DNA from: Streptomyces violaceusniger
GTDB lineage: Bacteria; Actinomycetota; Actinomycetes; Streptomycetales; Streptomycetaceae
DNA length: 64,000 nucleotides
Assembly: GCA_005405945.1 (NCBI GenBank)
Contig: BJHW01000001.1
Location: forward strand, 2,976,001 to 3,040,000
Direction: 5' to 3'
Shown: one piece after another, positions 54,146 through 63,702 of the stretch
Layout: the number at the start of each line of letters is the position of its first letter
Position numbering within the stretch: the stretch's first letter is position 1
Notes under the pieces: model-generated
What the model was told of the DNA's origin: nothing
Databases searched by the model: none
The model's input: the letters and a program-made list of their open reading frames with translations, nothing else
Program-made: the position numbers and the translations under genes

Positions 54146-54928
54146 TCAGCGCATGAACAGGCCGCCGTTGGCGTCCCAGCACGCCCCGGTGACCGCGTCC
54201 GCGTGCTCGGCGGCGAGCAGGACCGCCATGTCGGCGATGAACCGGGGGCGTCCCAGCCGGCCGACCGGGATCATCGCCTCGAGCTGGGCGAGCTTCTCGG
54301 GATCGACCGATTCGCGGACCACGGGAAGGTCCTGGGGGCCCGGGGCTATGGCATTGACGGTGACACCGTGCGGACCGAGTTCGCGGGCGAAGACCTTGGT
54401 CAGCGTGGCGACACCGCCCTTGGCCGCCGCGTAGTGCGCGCCCGTCGCCGTACCGCCGTTCTGCCCCGCGAGCGAACCGATGTTGACGATGCGTCCGTAG
54501 CCCCGCTCGGCGAAGTACTCGCCGAAGACCTGGCAGCCGAAGAACGTGCCGCCCAGGTTGGTGGCCACGACCGACGCGAAGCTCTCCGGGCTGATCCGCA
54601 TCAGTGACTCGACCTTGGAGTGCCCCGCGTTGTTCACCAGGACGTGCACCGCGCCCCAGCGTTCGTCCAGTTGGTCCCGCACCCCCGCGAATGCTTCCTT
54701 GTCCCGCACGTCGAGCGCCAGGCCGACCGTGTGCTGCCCGGAGGGGTCGAGCTCGGCCGCCGCCTTGGTGGCCGCCTCCGCGTCCAGGTCGGTGAGCGCG
54801 ACGCGGTAACCCTTGTCGTACAACCGGCCGGCGATGCAGGCGCCCAGGCCGCGGGCCGCGCCCGTCACTAGGGCCACCCGGTGGGTGTCGTCCTCCCAGG
54901 TCTCGCCGCCGATCCCCTGGGGGCTCAT
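54146..54928 (-). CDS. SDR-family dehydrogenase (IacE-like by context)
   Basis: A 260-residue classical SDR: VALVTGAARGLGACIA, NNAG, NIGSLAGQ and active-site YAAAK, C-terminal MAVLLAAEHADAVTGACWDANGG. ATG 54928 overlaps the stop of the IacB-like gene (ATGA). In iac clusters an SDR (IacE) follows monooxygenase and dioxygenase genes. A dehydrogenation of a hydroxylated intermediate is likely. Confidence 0.87.
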   Translation of the reverse strand: MSPQGIGGETWEDDTHRVALVTGAARGLGACIAGRLYDKGYRVALTDLDAEAATKAAAELDPSGQHTVGLALDVRDKEAFAGVRDQLDERWGAVHVLVNNAGHSKVESLMRISPESFASVVATNLGGTFFGCQVFGEYFAERGYGRIVNIGSLAGQNGGTATGAHYAAAKGGVATLTKVFARELGPHGVTVNAIAPGPQDLPVVRESVDPEKLAQLEAMIPVGRLGRPRFIADMAVLLAAEHADAVTGACWDANGGLFMR

Positions 54929-55293
54929 CGGGCCGGCTCCGGGTCCGGCAGCGGGCGGCCGACTCGCGCCTCGATCTTCATGTAGCGCCACAGGCCGTGC
55001 TCGCCGACCTGCACGGTACGGAAGAGGTCGCAGGCTGCGGCGACGGTGGGCTGGTCGACGACGTCGGCGAGGACGTAGCAGGTCCAGGGCCAGGAGCCGG
55101 AAGGGCCGACCATGTGCTGGTCGTCGTCGACGGTACCGAGGACGCTCACTCCGGGCAGGCCGTACAGCTGCGTGAGCATGCTCGTGAAGCCGTCCCAGAC
55201 GGCCTTGCCCTGCCCGGTGGGCAGGTCGAAGAAGTTCTGGTTGACGCCGATGCAGAACAGGACCCGCAGCGGGGCCTCAGGGGAAGTGGACAT
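54925..55293 (-). CDS. Small protein, IacB-like
   Basis: A 122-residue protein of ferredoxin-like or muconolactone-isomerase-like size without cofactor motifs (VLFCIGVNQNFFDLPTGQGK, GLPGVSVLGTVDDDQHMVG, SWPWTCYVLADVVDQPTVAA). Its position immediately after an IacA-type flavoprotein monooxygenase corresponds to iacB of indole-acetate clusters, a small protein of unresolved function. The match to IacB is by size and context and needs a profile search. Confidence 0.6.
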   Translation of the reverse strand: MSTSPEAPLRVLFCIGVNQNFFDLPTGQGKAVWDGFTSMLTQLYGLPGVSVLGTVDDDQHMVGPSGSWPWTCYVLADVVDQPTVAAACDLFRTVQVGEHGLWRYMKIEARVGRPLPDPEPAR

Positions 55294-55339
55294 GGGAATT
55301 CTGCCTTTCGGGGGGACTTCGGTTTGGGAGGAGGCCTGT

Positions 55340-56502
55340 TTACGGGTAGCCGGGGAAGGGCTGCACTCCCGTGAGGACCGCGCCGGCACCGTCGTAGATG
55401 CCCTCCTGGAGGAAGGCGTGCTGCGGGACCACGGAGGCGTCGCGCAGGTACCGCTGCAGGGGCTGCCGTCCGCGATAGCAGGAATACCGGCGAGCTGGTA
55501 CGCGGAGCGCACGACCTCGAAGGAGACCTTGGCGGCGTGTGCGGACGCCAGGCGCAGCAGGCTGGCCTGCTCGGTGGTGGCGGGGTCTCCACGTTCGACC
55601 GTCGCCCACACCTCCTCGGTGACCTCGTAGAAGAAGGCGCGGACCGAGCGGAGTTGGGCTTCCGCCTGGCCCACTCCGATACGGAAGCCGGCCCGGTCGG
55701 CCGCCTTCGGCCCACTGGTGTAACTGGCGCGGCCGCCCTGGGCGGTGACGTGGTCGAGCGCGGCCCGGGCCACGCCCAGGCCGACGACGGCCAGTACCTG
55801 TGCGGCGTATGCGACGGCCGGGTAACGGTACAGCGGCTCGTCGACGGTAGGCTCGCTCCCACGGACGAAGGTCCACTTCTCGGGTACGACGACTCCGTCG
55901 ACGACCAGGTCGTGGCTGCCGGTGCCACGCAGGCCAAGGACGTTCCAGTTCTCGGCGATCTGTACCTGTTCAGGCCGCAACAGGGCGGTCAGCGGCCGGC
56001 CCGCCGGGTCCGCACCCTTGATGCCGACACCGAGGACGTCCGCGCCCTTGCAGCCGCTGGCGAACTTCCAACGGCCAGAGATCAGGTATCCGTTCCCGGA
56101 TCGCTCCGCGGCCTGGACGGGGAACAACCCTCCGGCGAAGGCGACGTCGGGCCCTTTTGCGTACAGCTCCGCCTGCGTGTCGAGCGGCAGTGCGGCGAGG
56201 TAGATCAGGGAGGAGCCGAAGCTGGCGACCCAGCCCGCCGACCCGTCGACCTCGGATATTCTCTCGATGCGCCGCAGGAATTCCGCGGGAGCCAGCGGCT
56301 CACCACCGAAGCGTCGCGGTGTGCTCGCCCGGTAAAGACCCGCCTTCTTGAATTCGGCGATCATGTCCCGCGGCACGTGCCGCTTCTTCTCGAATTCATC
56401 CCTCCGGTCTGCCACCAGGGTCAGAACCTGTTCGAACACCTCGTCGTTCCGGGAAATACATTCCCGTTCGGCCGACTGTGGCGAATCCAGCGTCTGCGTC
56501 AT
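55340..56502 (-). pseudogene. Acyl-CoA-dehydrogenase-fold flavin monooxygenase (IacA-like), frameshift near 3' end
   Basis: With one base restored near 55461 (GSPLQRYLRDASVVPQH) the product is 387 residues. The fold is shown by KAGLYRASTPRRFGGEPLAP, SEVDGSAGWVASFGSSLIYL, GRWKFASGCKGADVLGVG and WNVLGLRGTGSHDLVVDGVV. This group-D flavoprotein family needs a separate flavin reductase and includes IacA, which hydroxylates indole-3-acetate, and HsaA-type enzymes. ATG 56502 follows AGAGGA and is preferred over ATG 56520. The gene is first of the coupled block leading to cat genes. Confidence 0.78.
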
Positions 56503-56613
56503 GAGATTGTCCTCTGGCATGCCGGGAAGAAAAATTCATTGCGTACTGGGCTCACCCTAGGAAAGCCGGGCACGGGTGGACAATCGGGAATCGGATGGCT
56601 CCCGTAGGGGATT

Positions 56614-58098
56614 TCACTTACTCAGCAGCGGGAGCCGTACCCTGAACACAGTTCCGTGGGGGGTGTTCTCGGTGGCCGTGATGTCACCGCCGTGACGCGT
56701 GACGATGCGGTGACTGAGGGCGAGACCGATGCCGTGGCCATTGCCCTTCGTGCTGAAGGCTCCGTCGAATATCCGGCCGGAAGAGGGATGCGGCAGTCCT
56801 CGGCCCGTGTCCCGCACCTCCACCACGGCATACGTGTCGTGACGGTGGGTGGCTACGGTCACCACGCGCTGACCGAGGGGCCGGCGGGCCATTTCTTCGA
56901 CGGCGTTGAAGGCGAGGTTCAGGACGACCTGCCCGATCAGGACCTTCTCACAGTTCACGCGCAGGTCCTCGTCCGTGCTCTCCCAGTGCAAGGCAACGGA
57001 TTTCTGCTTGGCCTGCACATCGACGAAATAGGCACAATCCGCCACGATGTCATTCAGGTCGACGAGCTGTTTGGACTCTTCGAGATGTACGACGTACTGC
57101 CGCAGACTCGAAAGGATCAGAGCTGCACGGTCCAGTTGTTTCGTCGCGTTCTCCAGGCCCCAGCCGAGCTTCCCGCCGCCGTTCATACGGCCTCGCACGC
57201 CGGCCACGAAGTTGTGCGCCGCCGCGATGGGCTGGCTCACCTCGTGCGCGATGGCCATCGCCATGTCGCCCATGGCGTTGTAGCGGGCCAGGTGGTTGAG
57301 GTACTGGGCGTCATGGCGGTGTTCGTCCTCCGCCCGGACGGTGTCGGTGATGTCGTGGAAGAGGAGAAGCAGGCCGCGAAGGTCGTTCTCGATGTCGATG
57401 TACTGGCAGCGGGCGGCGAACCAGCGGGCCGGCCCGTCGGCGCGTCCAGGGGTGGCCAGACGGTAGCGGGCGTTCCTCGGCGATACGCCCTGGGAGGAGT
57501 CGGTGAGGGCCTGGCGCAGGAGCACGGCGGATTCGGGTGCCAGGAATCCTGCGAAATCGACGCCGAGGAGATCGTCGGATGCGCCACCGAGCAGGGTCGC
57601 CGCGGTGGCGCTGGCGAACAGCGTGCGGCCGTCGCCGTCGAGGACGACGATCCCTTCGTCGAGATTGCGCAGGAACGTGTGGAGTCGCCCCTCGGTGCGG
57701 AACAGGTCGCGCCGGGTGGCCTTCTCCTGGGCGATGTCGCGGAACTGCACCATCACCACGGGCCCGCGTGCGAGGTCCACTCGTACGGCCACGGCCTCGG
57801 TGAGGATGTCCACGCCTGTTTTCGACCGGTAGCACCACTCGATGGTGCTGGCGCCCTCGTCGACGGCCCGCTGCAACCACGTGACGCCGATCTCGCGGGC
57901 GTACTGGCGGGCGTTGGAGCTCATGTCGGGGGCCTTGAGCGGTTTCAGTTCGTCGACGGTGAACCCCAGCACCGCGCAAGCGGCGGGATTGGCCCACAGG
58001 ATGGCCTTCGTCTCGGCATCGTGCACCAGCACGCAGTGGCGCAGCGCGGCGAAGAGACGACCGAAGTCGGATGACGTGATCTCAGTGCCGTCGGTCAT
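56614..58098 (-). CDS. Sensor histidine kinase with two PAS domains
   Basis: A 494-residue cytoplasmic kinase: PAS1 (VLVHDAETKAILWANPAACA), PAS2 (GIVVLDGDGRTLFASATAAT), then H-box YNAMGDMAMAIAHEVSQPIA, N box LNLAFNAVEEMARR, G boxes DTGRGLPHPSSGRIFDGAFS and GHGIGLALSHRIV. There are no membrane segments, so it senses an internal signal such as an aromatic compound or redox state. It resembles StyS/FixL-type kinases. The response regulator gene lies six bases upstream of its start, so the two are cotranscribed and precede the IacA-like gene. Confidence 0.9.
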   Translation of the reverse strand: MTDGTEITSSDFGRLFAALRHCVLVHDAETKAILWANPAACAVLGFTVDELKPLKAPDMSSNARQYAREIGVTWLQRAVDEGASTIEWCYRSKTGVDILTEAVAVRVDLARGPVVMVQFRDIAQEKATRRDLFRTEGRLHTFLRNLDEGIVVLDGDGRTLFASATAATLLGGASDDLLGVDFAGFLAPESAVLLRQALTDSSQGVSPRNARYRLATPGRADGPARWFAARCQYIDIENDLRGLLLLFHDITDTVRAEDEHRHDAQYLNHLARYNAMGDMAMAIAHEVSQPIAAAHNFVAGVRGRMNGGGKLGWGLENATKQLDRAALILSSLRQYVVHLEESKQLVDLNDIVADCAYFVDVQAKQKSVALHWESTDEDLRVNCEKVLIGQVVLNLAFNAVEEMARRPLGQRVVTVATHRHDTYAVVEVRDTGRGLPHPSSGRIFDGAFSTKGNGHGIGLALSHRIVTRHGGDITATENTPHGTVFRVRLPLLSK

Positions 58099-58104
58099 TC
58101 GGGC

Positions 58105-58767
58105 TCACACCTCGGACTGTCCGAGCCCGCAGCGGAGCAGGTCCCCGATCAGAGCACCCAGGCTCTCGGCGGCCGTCTTCTCCCTGATTCTCGCCCGGTG
58201 GACATCGACCGTCTTCACGCTGATGTTCAGGTCCCTGGCGATCGACTTGCTCGGCCGGCCCGCCATCACGAGCCGCAGGATCTCCCGTTCCCGCGGGCTC
58301 AGCGTTGCCAGTCGCGACCTCACCGCGCGCTGATCGGCCTGTTCGGCGTACCGCTCACCGGCCAGAGCCAAGGCGTTCTGTACGGCCTCCAGCATGTGCT
58401 GGGGGTCATAGGGCTTCTCCAGGAAATCCACCGCACCCTGCTGCAGGGCACGCACCGACATCCGGATGTCGCCGTGGGCCGAGACGAACACGACCGGGAG
58501 TACGGCACTGCGGGCCTTCAGGAACTCCTGGACCTGGAACCCACCCATATGCGGCATCCGCACGTCCAGGACCAGACAGGCGGGACGGTCCGGGTCGAAT
58601 GCCGCCAGGAAGGAGTCGGCGTCCGTGAAGCACTCGGTATGGATGTGCACCGACTCCAGCAGCCAGGCCAGGGACTGGCACAACTGCTCGTCGTCGTCCA
58701 GGACGTAGACGTGCCCGGCTGCCCCCGTGCGTCCCGTGGACGAGGAAAGTGGGGAGTTCACGGTCAT
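58105..58767 (-). CDS. FixJ/StyR-type response regulator
   Basis: A 220-residue regulator: receiver with D24-D26 (VLDDDEQ), phospho-acceptor D68 (LVLDVRMPHMGG), S96 (VSAHGD) and K118 (LEKPY), and a LuxR/NarL-type HTH (TLSPREREILRLVMAGRPSKSI). ATG 58767 follows GGGAGGA. FixJ-type pairs with soluble PAS kinases control styrene, toluene and some indole-acetate pathways, so it is the likely activator of the downstream catabolic block. Confidence 0.9.
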   Translation of the reverse strand: MTVNSPLSSSTGRTGAAGHVYVLDDDEQLCQSLAWLLESVHIHTECFTDADSFLAAFDPDRPACLVLDVRMPHMGGFQVQEFLKARSAVLPVVFVSAHGDIRMSVRALQQGAVDFLEKPYDPQHMLEAVQNALALAGERYAEQADQRAVRSRLATLSPREREILRLVMAGRPSKSIARDLNISVKTVDVHRARIREKTAAESLGALIGDLLRCGLGQSEV

Positions 58768-58866
58768 CGTTCCTCCCTTCGAAGGACATCGTGGTACGGA
58801 CGCTATGCGGCGGGACAAGACGGCTGTGACACCGTGTGCACGGGTTTCCGCCATCGAGTGCACCGC

Positions 58867-59454
58867 TCAGGCGTACGACGCCAGGAGACCCTCGAGGACC
58901 TCGATCTGGCGTTCCGGGGTGGTGATCTCGGGCGTGAGGACGGCGTTGACCTGGAAGCCGAGGACAACGGCGAAGAGAGTCTCGACGATGTCCTCGTCGG
59001 AGGTGGAGGTCGTCACCTCTCCCGCCGCCCGGGCCTGGGCGAGGTACATGTGCATCAGCGTCCGCCACCGCTGCATCGTGGCCTCGTAGTCGGACGACAG
59101 CCGCGGGTCGTACAGGGCCCGGTCCCAGAACGCGACCACGACCCGTGCCTCCAGCAGTCGTGTGTCGTCGAGTGGCACCAACTCATGGCAGAGGCCGCGC
59201 AGGGCGACGAGACCGCTCGGCTCCTCGACCGCGCGTTCCAGCCGGCGCTCGGTCGCCTCGCACGCGTACCGGAAGGCGGCGAGCAGGATCTCGTCCTTGT
59301 CCCGGAAGTAGGGGGCGAGTCCGCCGTTGGCGAAGCCCGCCTCGGCCGCCAGCTCCCGCATGGTCACCGCCGCGAGGCCGCGGCGGCCGATGAGCGACCA
59401 CACCGACCGGATGATCAGACGCCTGCGGGCATCGTGATCGACGATCTTCGGCAT
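58867..59454 (-). CDS. TetR-family regulator of the amine oxidase block
   Basis: A 195-residue TetR protein with HTH (RGLAAVTMRELAAEAGFANG, GLAPYFRDKDEILL) and a ligand domain similar to BetI-like regulators. It follows the amine oxidase and small membrane protein genes on the same strand. The palindrome CTACGTACGTAG upstream of the amine oxidase is a natural candidate operator. Confidence 0.87.
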   Translation of the reverse strand: MPKIVDHDARRRLIIRSVWSLIGRRGLAAVTMRELAAEAGFANGGLAPYFRDKDEILLAAFRYACEATERRLERAVEEPSGLVALRGLCHELVPLDDTRLLEARVVVAFWDRALYDPRLSSDYEATMQRWRTLMHMYLAQARAAGEVTTSTSDEDIVETLFAVVLGFQVNAVLTPEITTPERQIEVLEGLLASYA

Positions 59455-59490
59455 CCGTTTGGTCTCCGTTCTCGGGGTTGTCGGGCCGGG

Positions 59491-59982
59491 TCAGACGAGC
59501 ATGGCGGCCATACTGGTGATCATGACGGCCGCGCCGGATTCCCGGCATGCCCGTGCCCGGCGGGCGGCCCGCGCGCAGCCTGGGCGGAGGGGAGCGTCCG
59601 ACAGCTTTCCGAGCATGAACCCGCCCGCGCGGGCGGTCACCCAGACGACGAGTGTCAGGACGGCCGGCCCCGCCGCGTGCCCCATGGCCATGTGCGCGTG
59701 GGTTCCGCCGGCAGCGCCCGTCATCAGCGCCATCAGCATCGCCATGGCGGCCATGTCGGTCACTTCGCTCCAGCCACGCCGATCGGCGCGGGCCCGCACG
59801 CCCTGCCACAGGCACGCGGCCGCGACGGCGCACGCTCCCGGCAGCGCCCGACCGCCGGCCATCAGTGCCATGCCGCCCAGAGCGGGCACCTGCGGGCCCC
59901 AACGACGGACCGGTCCGGGCACGTGACCGGCCAGGCAGAGGAGGGCTCCCGCCAGACAGGCCGGCAGCAACAGCTCACGCAT
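59491..59982 (-). CDS. Small polytopic membrane protein (DUF5134-like)
   Basis: A 163-residue protein with four or five membrane segments ([51 protein letters not shown]) and several Met/His residues ([11 protein letters not shown]) that could handle copper. It overlaps the copper amine oxidase stop by eight bases. A role in copper supply to that enzyme is a plausible inference; similar proteins of unknown function occur widely in actinobacteria. Confidence 0.65.
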   Translation of the reverse strand: MRELLLPACLAGALLCLAGHVPGPVRRWGPQVPALGGMALMAGGRALPGACAVAAACLWQGVRARADRRGWSEVTDMAAMAMLMALMTGAAGGTHAHMAMGHAAGPAVLTLVVWVTARAGGFMLGKLSDAPLRPGCARAARRARACRESGAAVMITSMAAMLV

Positions 59983-61915
59983 GGCCGTCGGTGTCGCAGC
60001 AGCCGTGCGGACCGGATGCGTTCCCGGGTACGTCGAGCGTGGGGTTGCGGTCGAAGAAGCCGGCCGGCCTGAGCTTGAAACCGGTGTAGTCGACCGGCAT
60101 GATCGGCCAGTCCTCCGGGCGAGGAGCGTGGGTGAGGCCGAAGGTGTGCCAGACGACCAGCGACTGGCCGTCGAGGTCGCGGTCCGCCGCCGTGTAGGCG
60201 GGCAGCCCGGCGCCACCGGGGTGCTGATTGACGAAGTCACCGGCCGGGTAGCGCTCGGCGGGATCGTAGGCGGTGACCCACAGGTGCCGGGTGGCGAAGG
60301 CGGCTCGGGCGGCGATGGAGGAGCCCGGGTCGGCGAGCAGCGTCGGCTTGCCCTCGGGGTGGAGCGCGTAGCCGACCGGGTTCCCCAGTGCGTTGAGCGA
60401 GGTGGGGTTGGTGACGTGCCACACCCGGTCGACCGCCATGTCGGCGGTGCGCTGTGCCTCGCTCTCCCTGTTCAGCGGCGTGCGCCGGTAGGTGAAGGCG
60501 TTGCCGCGTGGATTGCCCGGGCCCATCGGGACGCGGACGGCGTCGACTTCCTCGACCCTGTTGTCCGGCCCGTCGAGTGCCATGTCCAGCCGGGCGCAGA
60601 ACAGGTGCTGGTGGTAGGGGGCGCCGAGTCCCGGGGCGATCTCGGCGGCGTACGGGTAGTCGCCGCCGGGGTGGGCGGAGGTGAAGACGACTCCGGTGGC
60701 CTTGGCCTCGAACTCGATGGTGCCGTCGAGGTAGAGGTACCAGTAGAAGCCGTAGTCGTAGTTGCCGATCGTGGTGAAGAAGGACAGCACCATCCGGCGC
60801 TGACGGCGGGTCTCGTTCGAGCCCGCCCAGAGGTCGGTGTGCTTCCAGAGGATGCCGTAGTCCTCCTCGTGGAGGCACACCGCGTTGGGCAGGGTACGGG
60901 GGTGGCCCGACTCGTCGGCGATGACGGCGTCGAGGTAGGTGATGTCGCCGAGGCAGTCGCAGCCGAGCCGGAGGGCGTTGGCCACCCGGCCGATGAGGTA
61001 TTCGCCGGTGTCGAAGTAGTTCTGCCAGGAGCGGACCGGGGACGGGTCGGCGTAGGGCACGACCATCTCGGCGATCGACGCCCGGTGGATGACGGGGCGA
61101 GTGCGGCCCTTGTCCCGGTCGTGGAAGGCCAGTTGGTGCAGGATCAGGCCCTCGCGGGCGTCGAACCCGATACGAAGGCTCCAGTTCTCCCAGGTCAGAA
61201 AGTTGCCGTCCAGGGTGAAGCTGGGGCCCTCGGGCTGGCTGATCTCGATGGGCTTCTGGGTGGTACGTGCGGGGCCGGCGAGTGCCGGGTCGTCGAAGTT
61301 CCCGGAGCCGGTGGGCACGGGGACCGGGCCCAGGTCGACCACACGGTGGACGGTGCGGTCGAGTACGTCGACGTAGCCGACCAGTCCGTCGACGGGGTGC
61401 GCCCAGGCGTGGTCCTGGTCGTGTTCTTGCAGGAACGCCAGACCGCGGAGGATGCGGCGTCCGGACTCGTCGGGGTATTCGTCGGTGTAGACGCCTGCGG
61501 ACAGCGGGGCGACCCGCACCTGTGCCACGTCCAGGCCGCGGGCCTTGAGAGCGGCCAGCCATGCCTCGTCCTGGGCGAGCACCTCTTCGACGACAGCGAA
61601 CTCCTCCTCCAGAATGGGAAGTTGGCCGTCGACAACGGCATCCAGCGCCCGCTCGGCGACCACGTCCCGAGCGGTCAGGGACACGATGACGTCGCGCCCC
61701 GCAGCGCCCGCGGTGTCATGGAGCAGCACCCTCGCCCGGCGGTCCACCGGGTCGCCGTCGCGGAAGGCGAGCAGGTCGCCCTTCGCGGGTTCCTCCAGGC
61801 CCACGTAGACGAAGCGCGAGCTCTCCCGAAGGAGCCCGGCCTGGTCCAGCACGGAGCGGACCTGCTCGATCTCACCGGCGGTCAGCCGGTCGAGGGGGTG
61901 CGGTGTGGCGGTCAC
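59975..61915 (-). CDS. Copper amine oxidase
   Basis: A 646-residue topaquinone enzyme that oxidises primary amines to aldehyde, ammonia and hydrogen peroxide. The TPQ precursor is Y386 in [12 protein letters not shown], the catalytic base D302 in [11 protein letters not shown], the gate Tyr is Y300, and copper ligands are H435 and H437 (PYHQHLF) plus the His in [15 protein letters not shown]. Spacing follows Arthrobacter globiformis phenylethylamine oxidase closely, suggesting arylalkylamine substrates (phenylethylamine, tyramine or tryptamine). No signal peptide, so it is cytoplasmic. GTG 61915 follows GGAGG. Cotranscribed with a TetR gene and behind an APC permease. Confidence 0.93.
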   Translation of the reverse strand: MTATPHPLDRLTAGEIEQVRSVLDQAGLLRESSRFVYVGLEEPAKGDLLAFRDGDPVDRRARVLLHDTAGAAGRDVIVSLTARDVVAERALDAVVDGQLPILEEEFAVVEEVLAQDEAWLAALKARGLDVAQVRVAPLSAGVYTDEYPDESGRRILRGLAFLQEHDQDHAWAHPVDGLVGYVDVLDRTVHRVVDLGPVPVPTGSGNFDDPALAGPARTTQKPIEISQPEGPSFTLDGNFLTWENWSLRIGFDAREGLILHQLAFHDRDKGRTRPVIHRASIAEMVVPYADPSPVRSWQNYFDTGEYLIGRVANALRLGCDCLGDITYLDAVIADESGHPRTLPNAVCLHEEDYGILWKHTDLWAGSNETRRQRRMVLSFFTTIGNYDYGFYWYLYLDGTIEFEAKATGVVFTSAHPGGDYPYAAEIAPGLGAPYHQHLFCARLDMALDGPDNRVEEVDAVRVPMGPGNPRGNAFTYRRTPLNRESEAQRTADMAVDRVWHVTNPTSLNALGNPVGYALHPEGKPTLLADPGSSIAARAAFATRHLWVTAYDPAERYPAGDFVNQHPGGAGLPAYTAADRDLDGQSLVVWHTFGLTHAPRPEDWPIMPVDYTGFKLRPAGFFDRNPTLDVPGNASGPHGCCDTDGHA

Positions 61916-61951
61916 GGTACGCCTCCGGGATGCGTGCGGCAGCTGGTTATT

Positions 61952-61963
61952 CTACGTACGTAG
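61952..61963. promoter_or_regulatory. 12-bp perfect palindrome CTACGTACGTAG upstream of amine oxidase
   Basis: The palindrome lies 37 bases upstream of the amine oxidase start, in a locally A+T-rich spot (GGTTATTCTACGTACGTAGA). Strict short palindromes of this kind are typical TetR operators; a TetR gene is two genes downstream. Confidence 0.65.
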
Positions 61964-62217
61964 AGGAAAAGCGGTGTGAGGGTCGGACGTCCAGATGTCA
62001 GCGGTGATTTCCTGGAGAGCCGCGCGATCCCGTGCACCGAAAGGTGAAAGTCCGTGCGCGCGACGGCGGATTCGCGGCGGACATGTGTGCGACAGCGGCA
62101 TCGAACGGCTTCGGTCACCGTCGCGGGTCGTGTCACCGCCGGTCGTGCGACCCCCGCACCCCTTGGGGGCGGGGGTCGCAGAGGACTTCGACGCGGCTGT
62201 CCGGCGGCCGGAGCCGG
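61964..62217. other. Intergenic region with terminator hairpin
   Basis: TGCGACCCCCGC (62146-62157) pairs with GCGGGGGTCGCA (62169-62180) and follows the permease stop, acting as its likely terminator. I see no gene between the hairpin and the amine oxidase promoter. Confidence 0.65.
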
Positions 62218-63702
62218 TCACGCAGGGGCCCGCGTGTCCTGGACGCCGCCTCCCCGGACCTGGTGCTCGGGACCGGTCCCGTCCGTGCCGCGCCTCCGGC
62301 GCCCCAGGACTATGCCTCCGGCGAAGACGGCGACCACGGTGAGTTCGAGGACCAGCGCGATGGTGCCGGAGGCGGAGATCAGCGTGGTGAAGTTCTGCAG
62401 TGCCAGCGCCGTGGCGCCCAGGAGCAGGACAATGGACGCCGACGGCGCAATCACCGTGTTCCACCGCCTGCGGTCGAGGCCCGTCCTGCGGAAGAACACG
62501 ATGACCGACAGCGAGGTCAGCATGTAAAGGAGCATGAGCGCCAGCACTCCGACGCCCCCGCCCCAGGTCAGCAGTGTGAGCACCGGGTCCGCACCGGTCA
62601 GCGCAAACGGGACCGTCATCGCGATCGCGATGACGGTCTGGACCGAGCTGGCCGTGTACGGGGCGCCCTGTCGGTTCGTGCGCGACAGCCGCCGGGGCAG
62701 TACGCCGGATGTGCCGAGGGAGTGGAAGTAGCGGGTGATGCCGTTGTGGAAGGCCAGCACGCCAGCGAGCAGCGAGGTCGCGAGCAGCGCCTGCATGACG
62801 TCGGTGGCCCAGCCGCCGAGGGTGTGCGTGACCGCGCCGAAGACCACCGCGGTGGCATCGCCCTTCTGCAGCGCGTCCAGCGCCACGCCCTGCACCTTGT
62901 CCGGCCCGTAGAAGCTCACGAACATCCAGGAAACGAAGGCGAAGAAGACCGAGATCACGACGACGGAGAGGTAGGTGGCGCGGGGGATGGTGCGGGCCGG
63001 GTCCCTGGCCTCCCTGGCGTAGATGGCCGTGGACTCGAAGCCGAGGACGCAGGCGATCGCGAAGGTCACGGCAACCCCCGGCGCCCCGGAAAAGAAGGCC
63101 GAGGGCGAGAAGGACGCGCTGAAGGCCAGCCCCGCAGGGCCGCCGCCCGACAGAAGCTCGTGGACCGCGAACACCAGCAGCAGAGAGGTCTCGGCCACCA
63201 CCAGGACGGCCAGGAGCTTCGCCCCGAACTCGATGTTCAGCGATCCGAGGAGCTGCACGAGGAGGATGGTCGCCAATGCCCAGAACCACCAGGGCAGGTC
63301 GACCGAGGCGTACCGCTGGACCAGGCCCTCGACCACGACGCCGTAGAGGCCGTACATCCCTGCCTGCACGGCGCAGTAACACAGCACCGCCACCTGGGAG
63401 GCGCCGACTCCGAGCGGTCTGCCCAGGCCGTGGGAGATGTAGGCGTAGAAGGCACCCGCGTCGGTCACATGCCTGCTCATGGCGATGAACCCGACCGAGA
63501 ACAGGCCGATCATCACCCCGACCACCAGGTAGACGGCGGGTACGCCGGCCGCGTTGCCGAGGCCGAGCGGTACCGGCAGGGTTCCGGCGACACCCGTGAG
63601 CGGCGCCTGTGCGGAGAGGACGAAGAACAGGATCCCGGCCACCCCCACGGCTCCTTGCCTGAGGTGGGTGCGGTGGTCCGGGTCTGATGGCTGCTGGGTC
63701 AC
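62218..63702 (-). CDS. APC-family amine/amino acid permease
   Basis: A 494-residue APC transporter with 12 to 13 helices (GILFFVLSAQAPLTGVAGTL, FIAMSRHVTDAGAFYAYISH, VLGFESTAIYAREARDPART). GTG 63702 follows AGGGAG; the longer frame upstream is arginine- and proline-rich and not part of the protein. It lies upstream of and in line with the copper amine oxidase, separated by a terminator and a new promoter, so it probably supplies the amine substrate. Confidence 0.88.
   Translation of the reverse strand: MTQQPSDPDHRTHLRQGAVGVAGILFFVLSAQAPLTGVAGTLPVPLGLGNAAGVPAVYLVVGVMIGLFSVGFIAMSRHVTDAGAFYAYISHGLGRPLGVGASQVAVLCYCAVQAGMYGLYGVVVEGLVQRYASVDLPWWFWALATILLVQLLGSLNIEFGAKLLAVLVVAETSLLLVFAVHELLSGGGPAGLAFSASFSPSAFFSGAPGVAVTFAIACVLGFESTAIYAREARDPARTIPRATYLSVVVISVFFAFVSWMFVSFYGPDKVQGVALDALQKGDATAVVFGAVTHTLGGWATDVMQALLATSLLAGVLAFHNGITRYFHSLGTSGVLPRRLSRTNRQGAPYTASSVQTVIAIAMTVPFALTGADPVLTLLTWGGGVGVLALMLLYMLTSLSVIVFFRRTGLDRRRWNTVIAPSASIVLLLGATALALQNFTTLISASGTIALVLELTVVAVFAGGIVLGRRRRGTDGTGPEHQVRGGGVQDTRAPA

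Noticed and set aside
54925..55293. A second muconolactone isomerase
   Set aside because: The size is similar, but the conserved start and the QYSNLSIFDV-type core of CatC are missing; placement suggests IacB.
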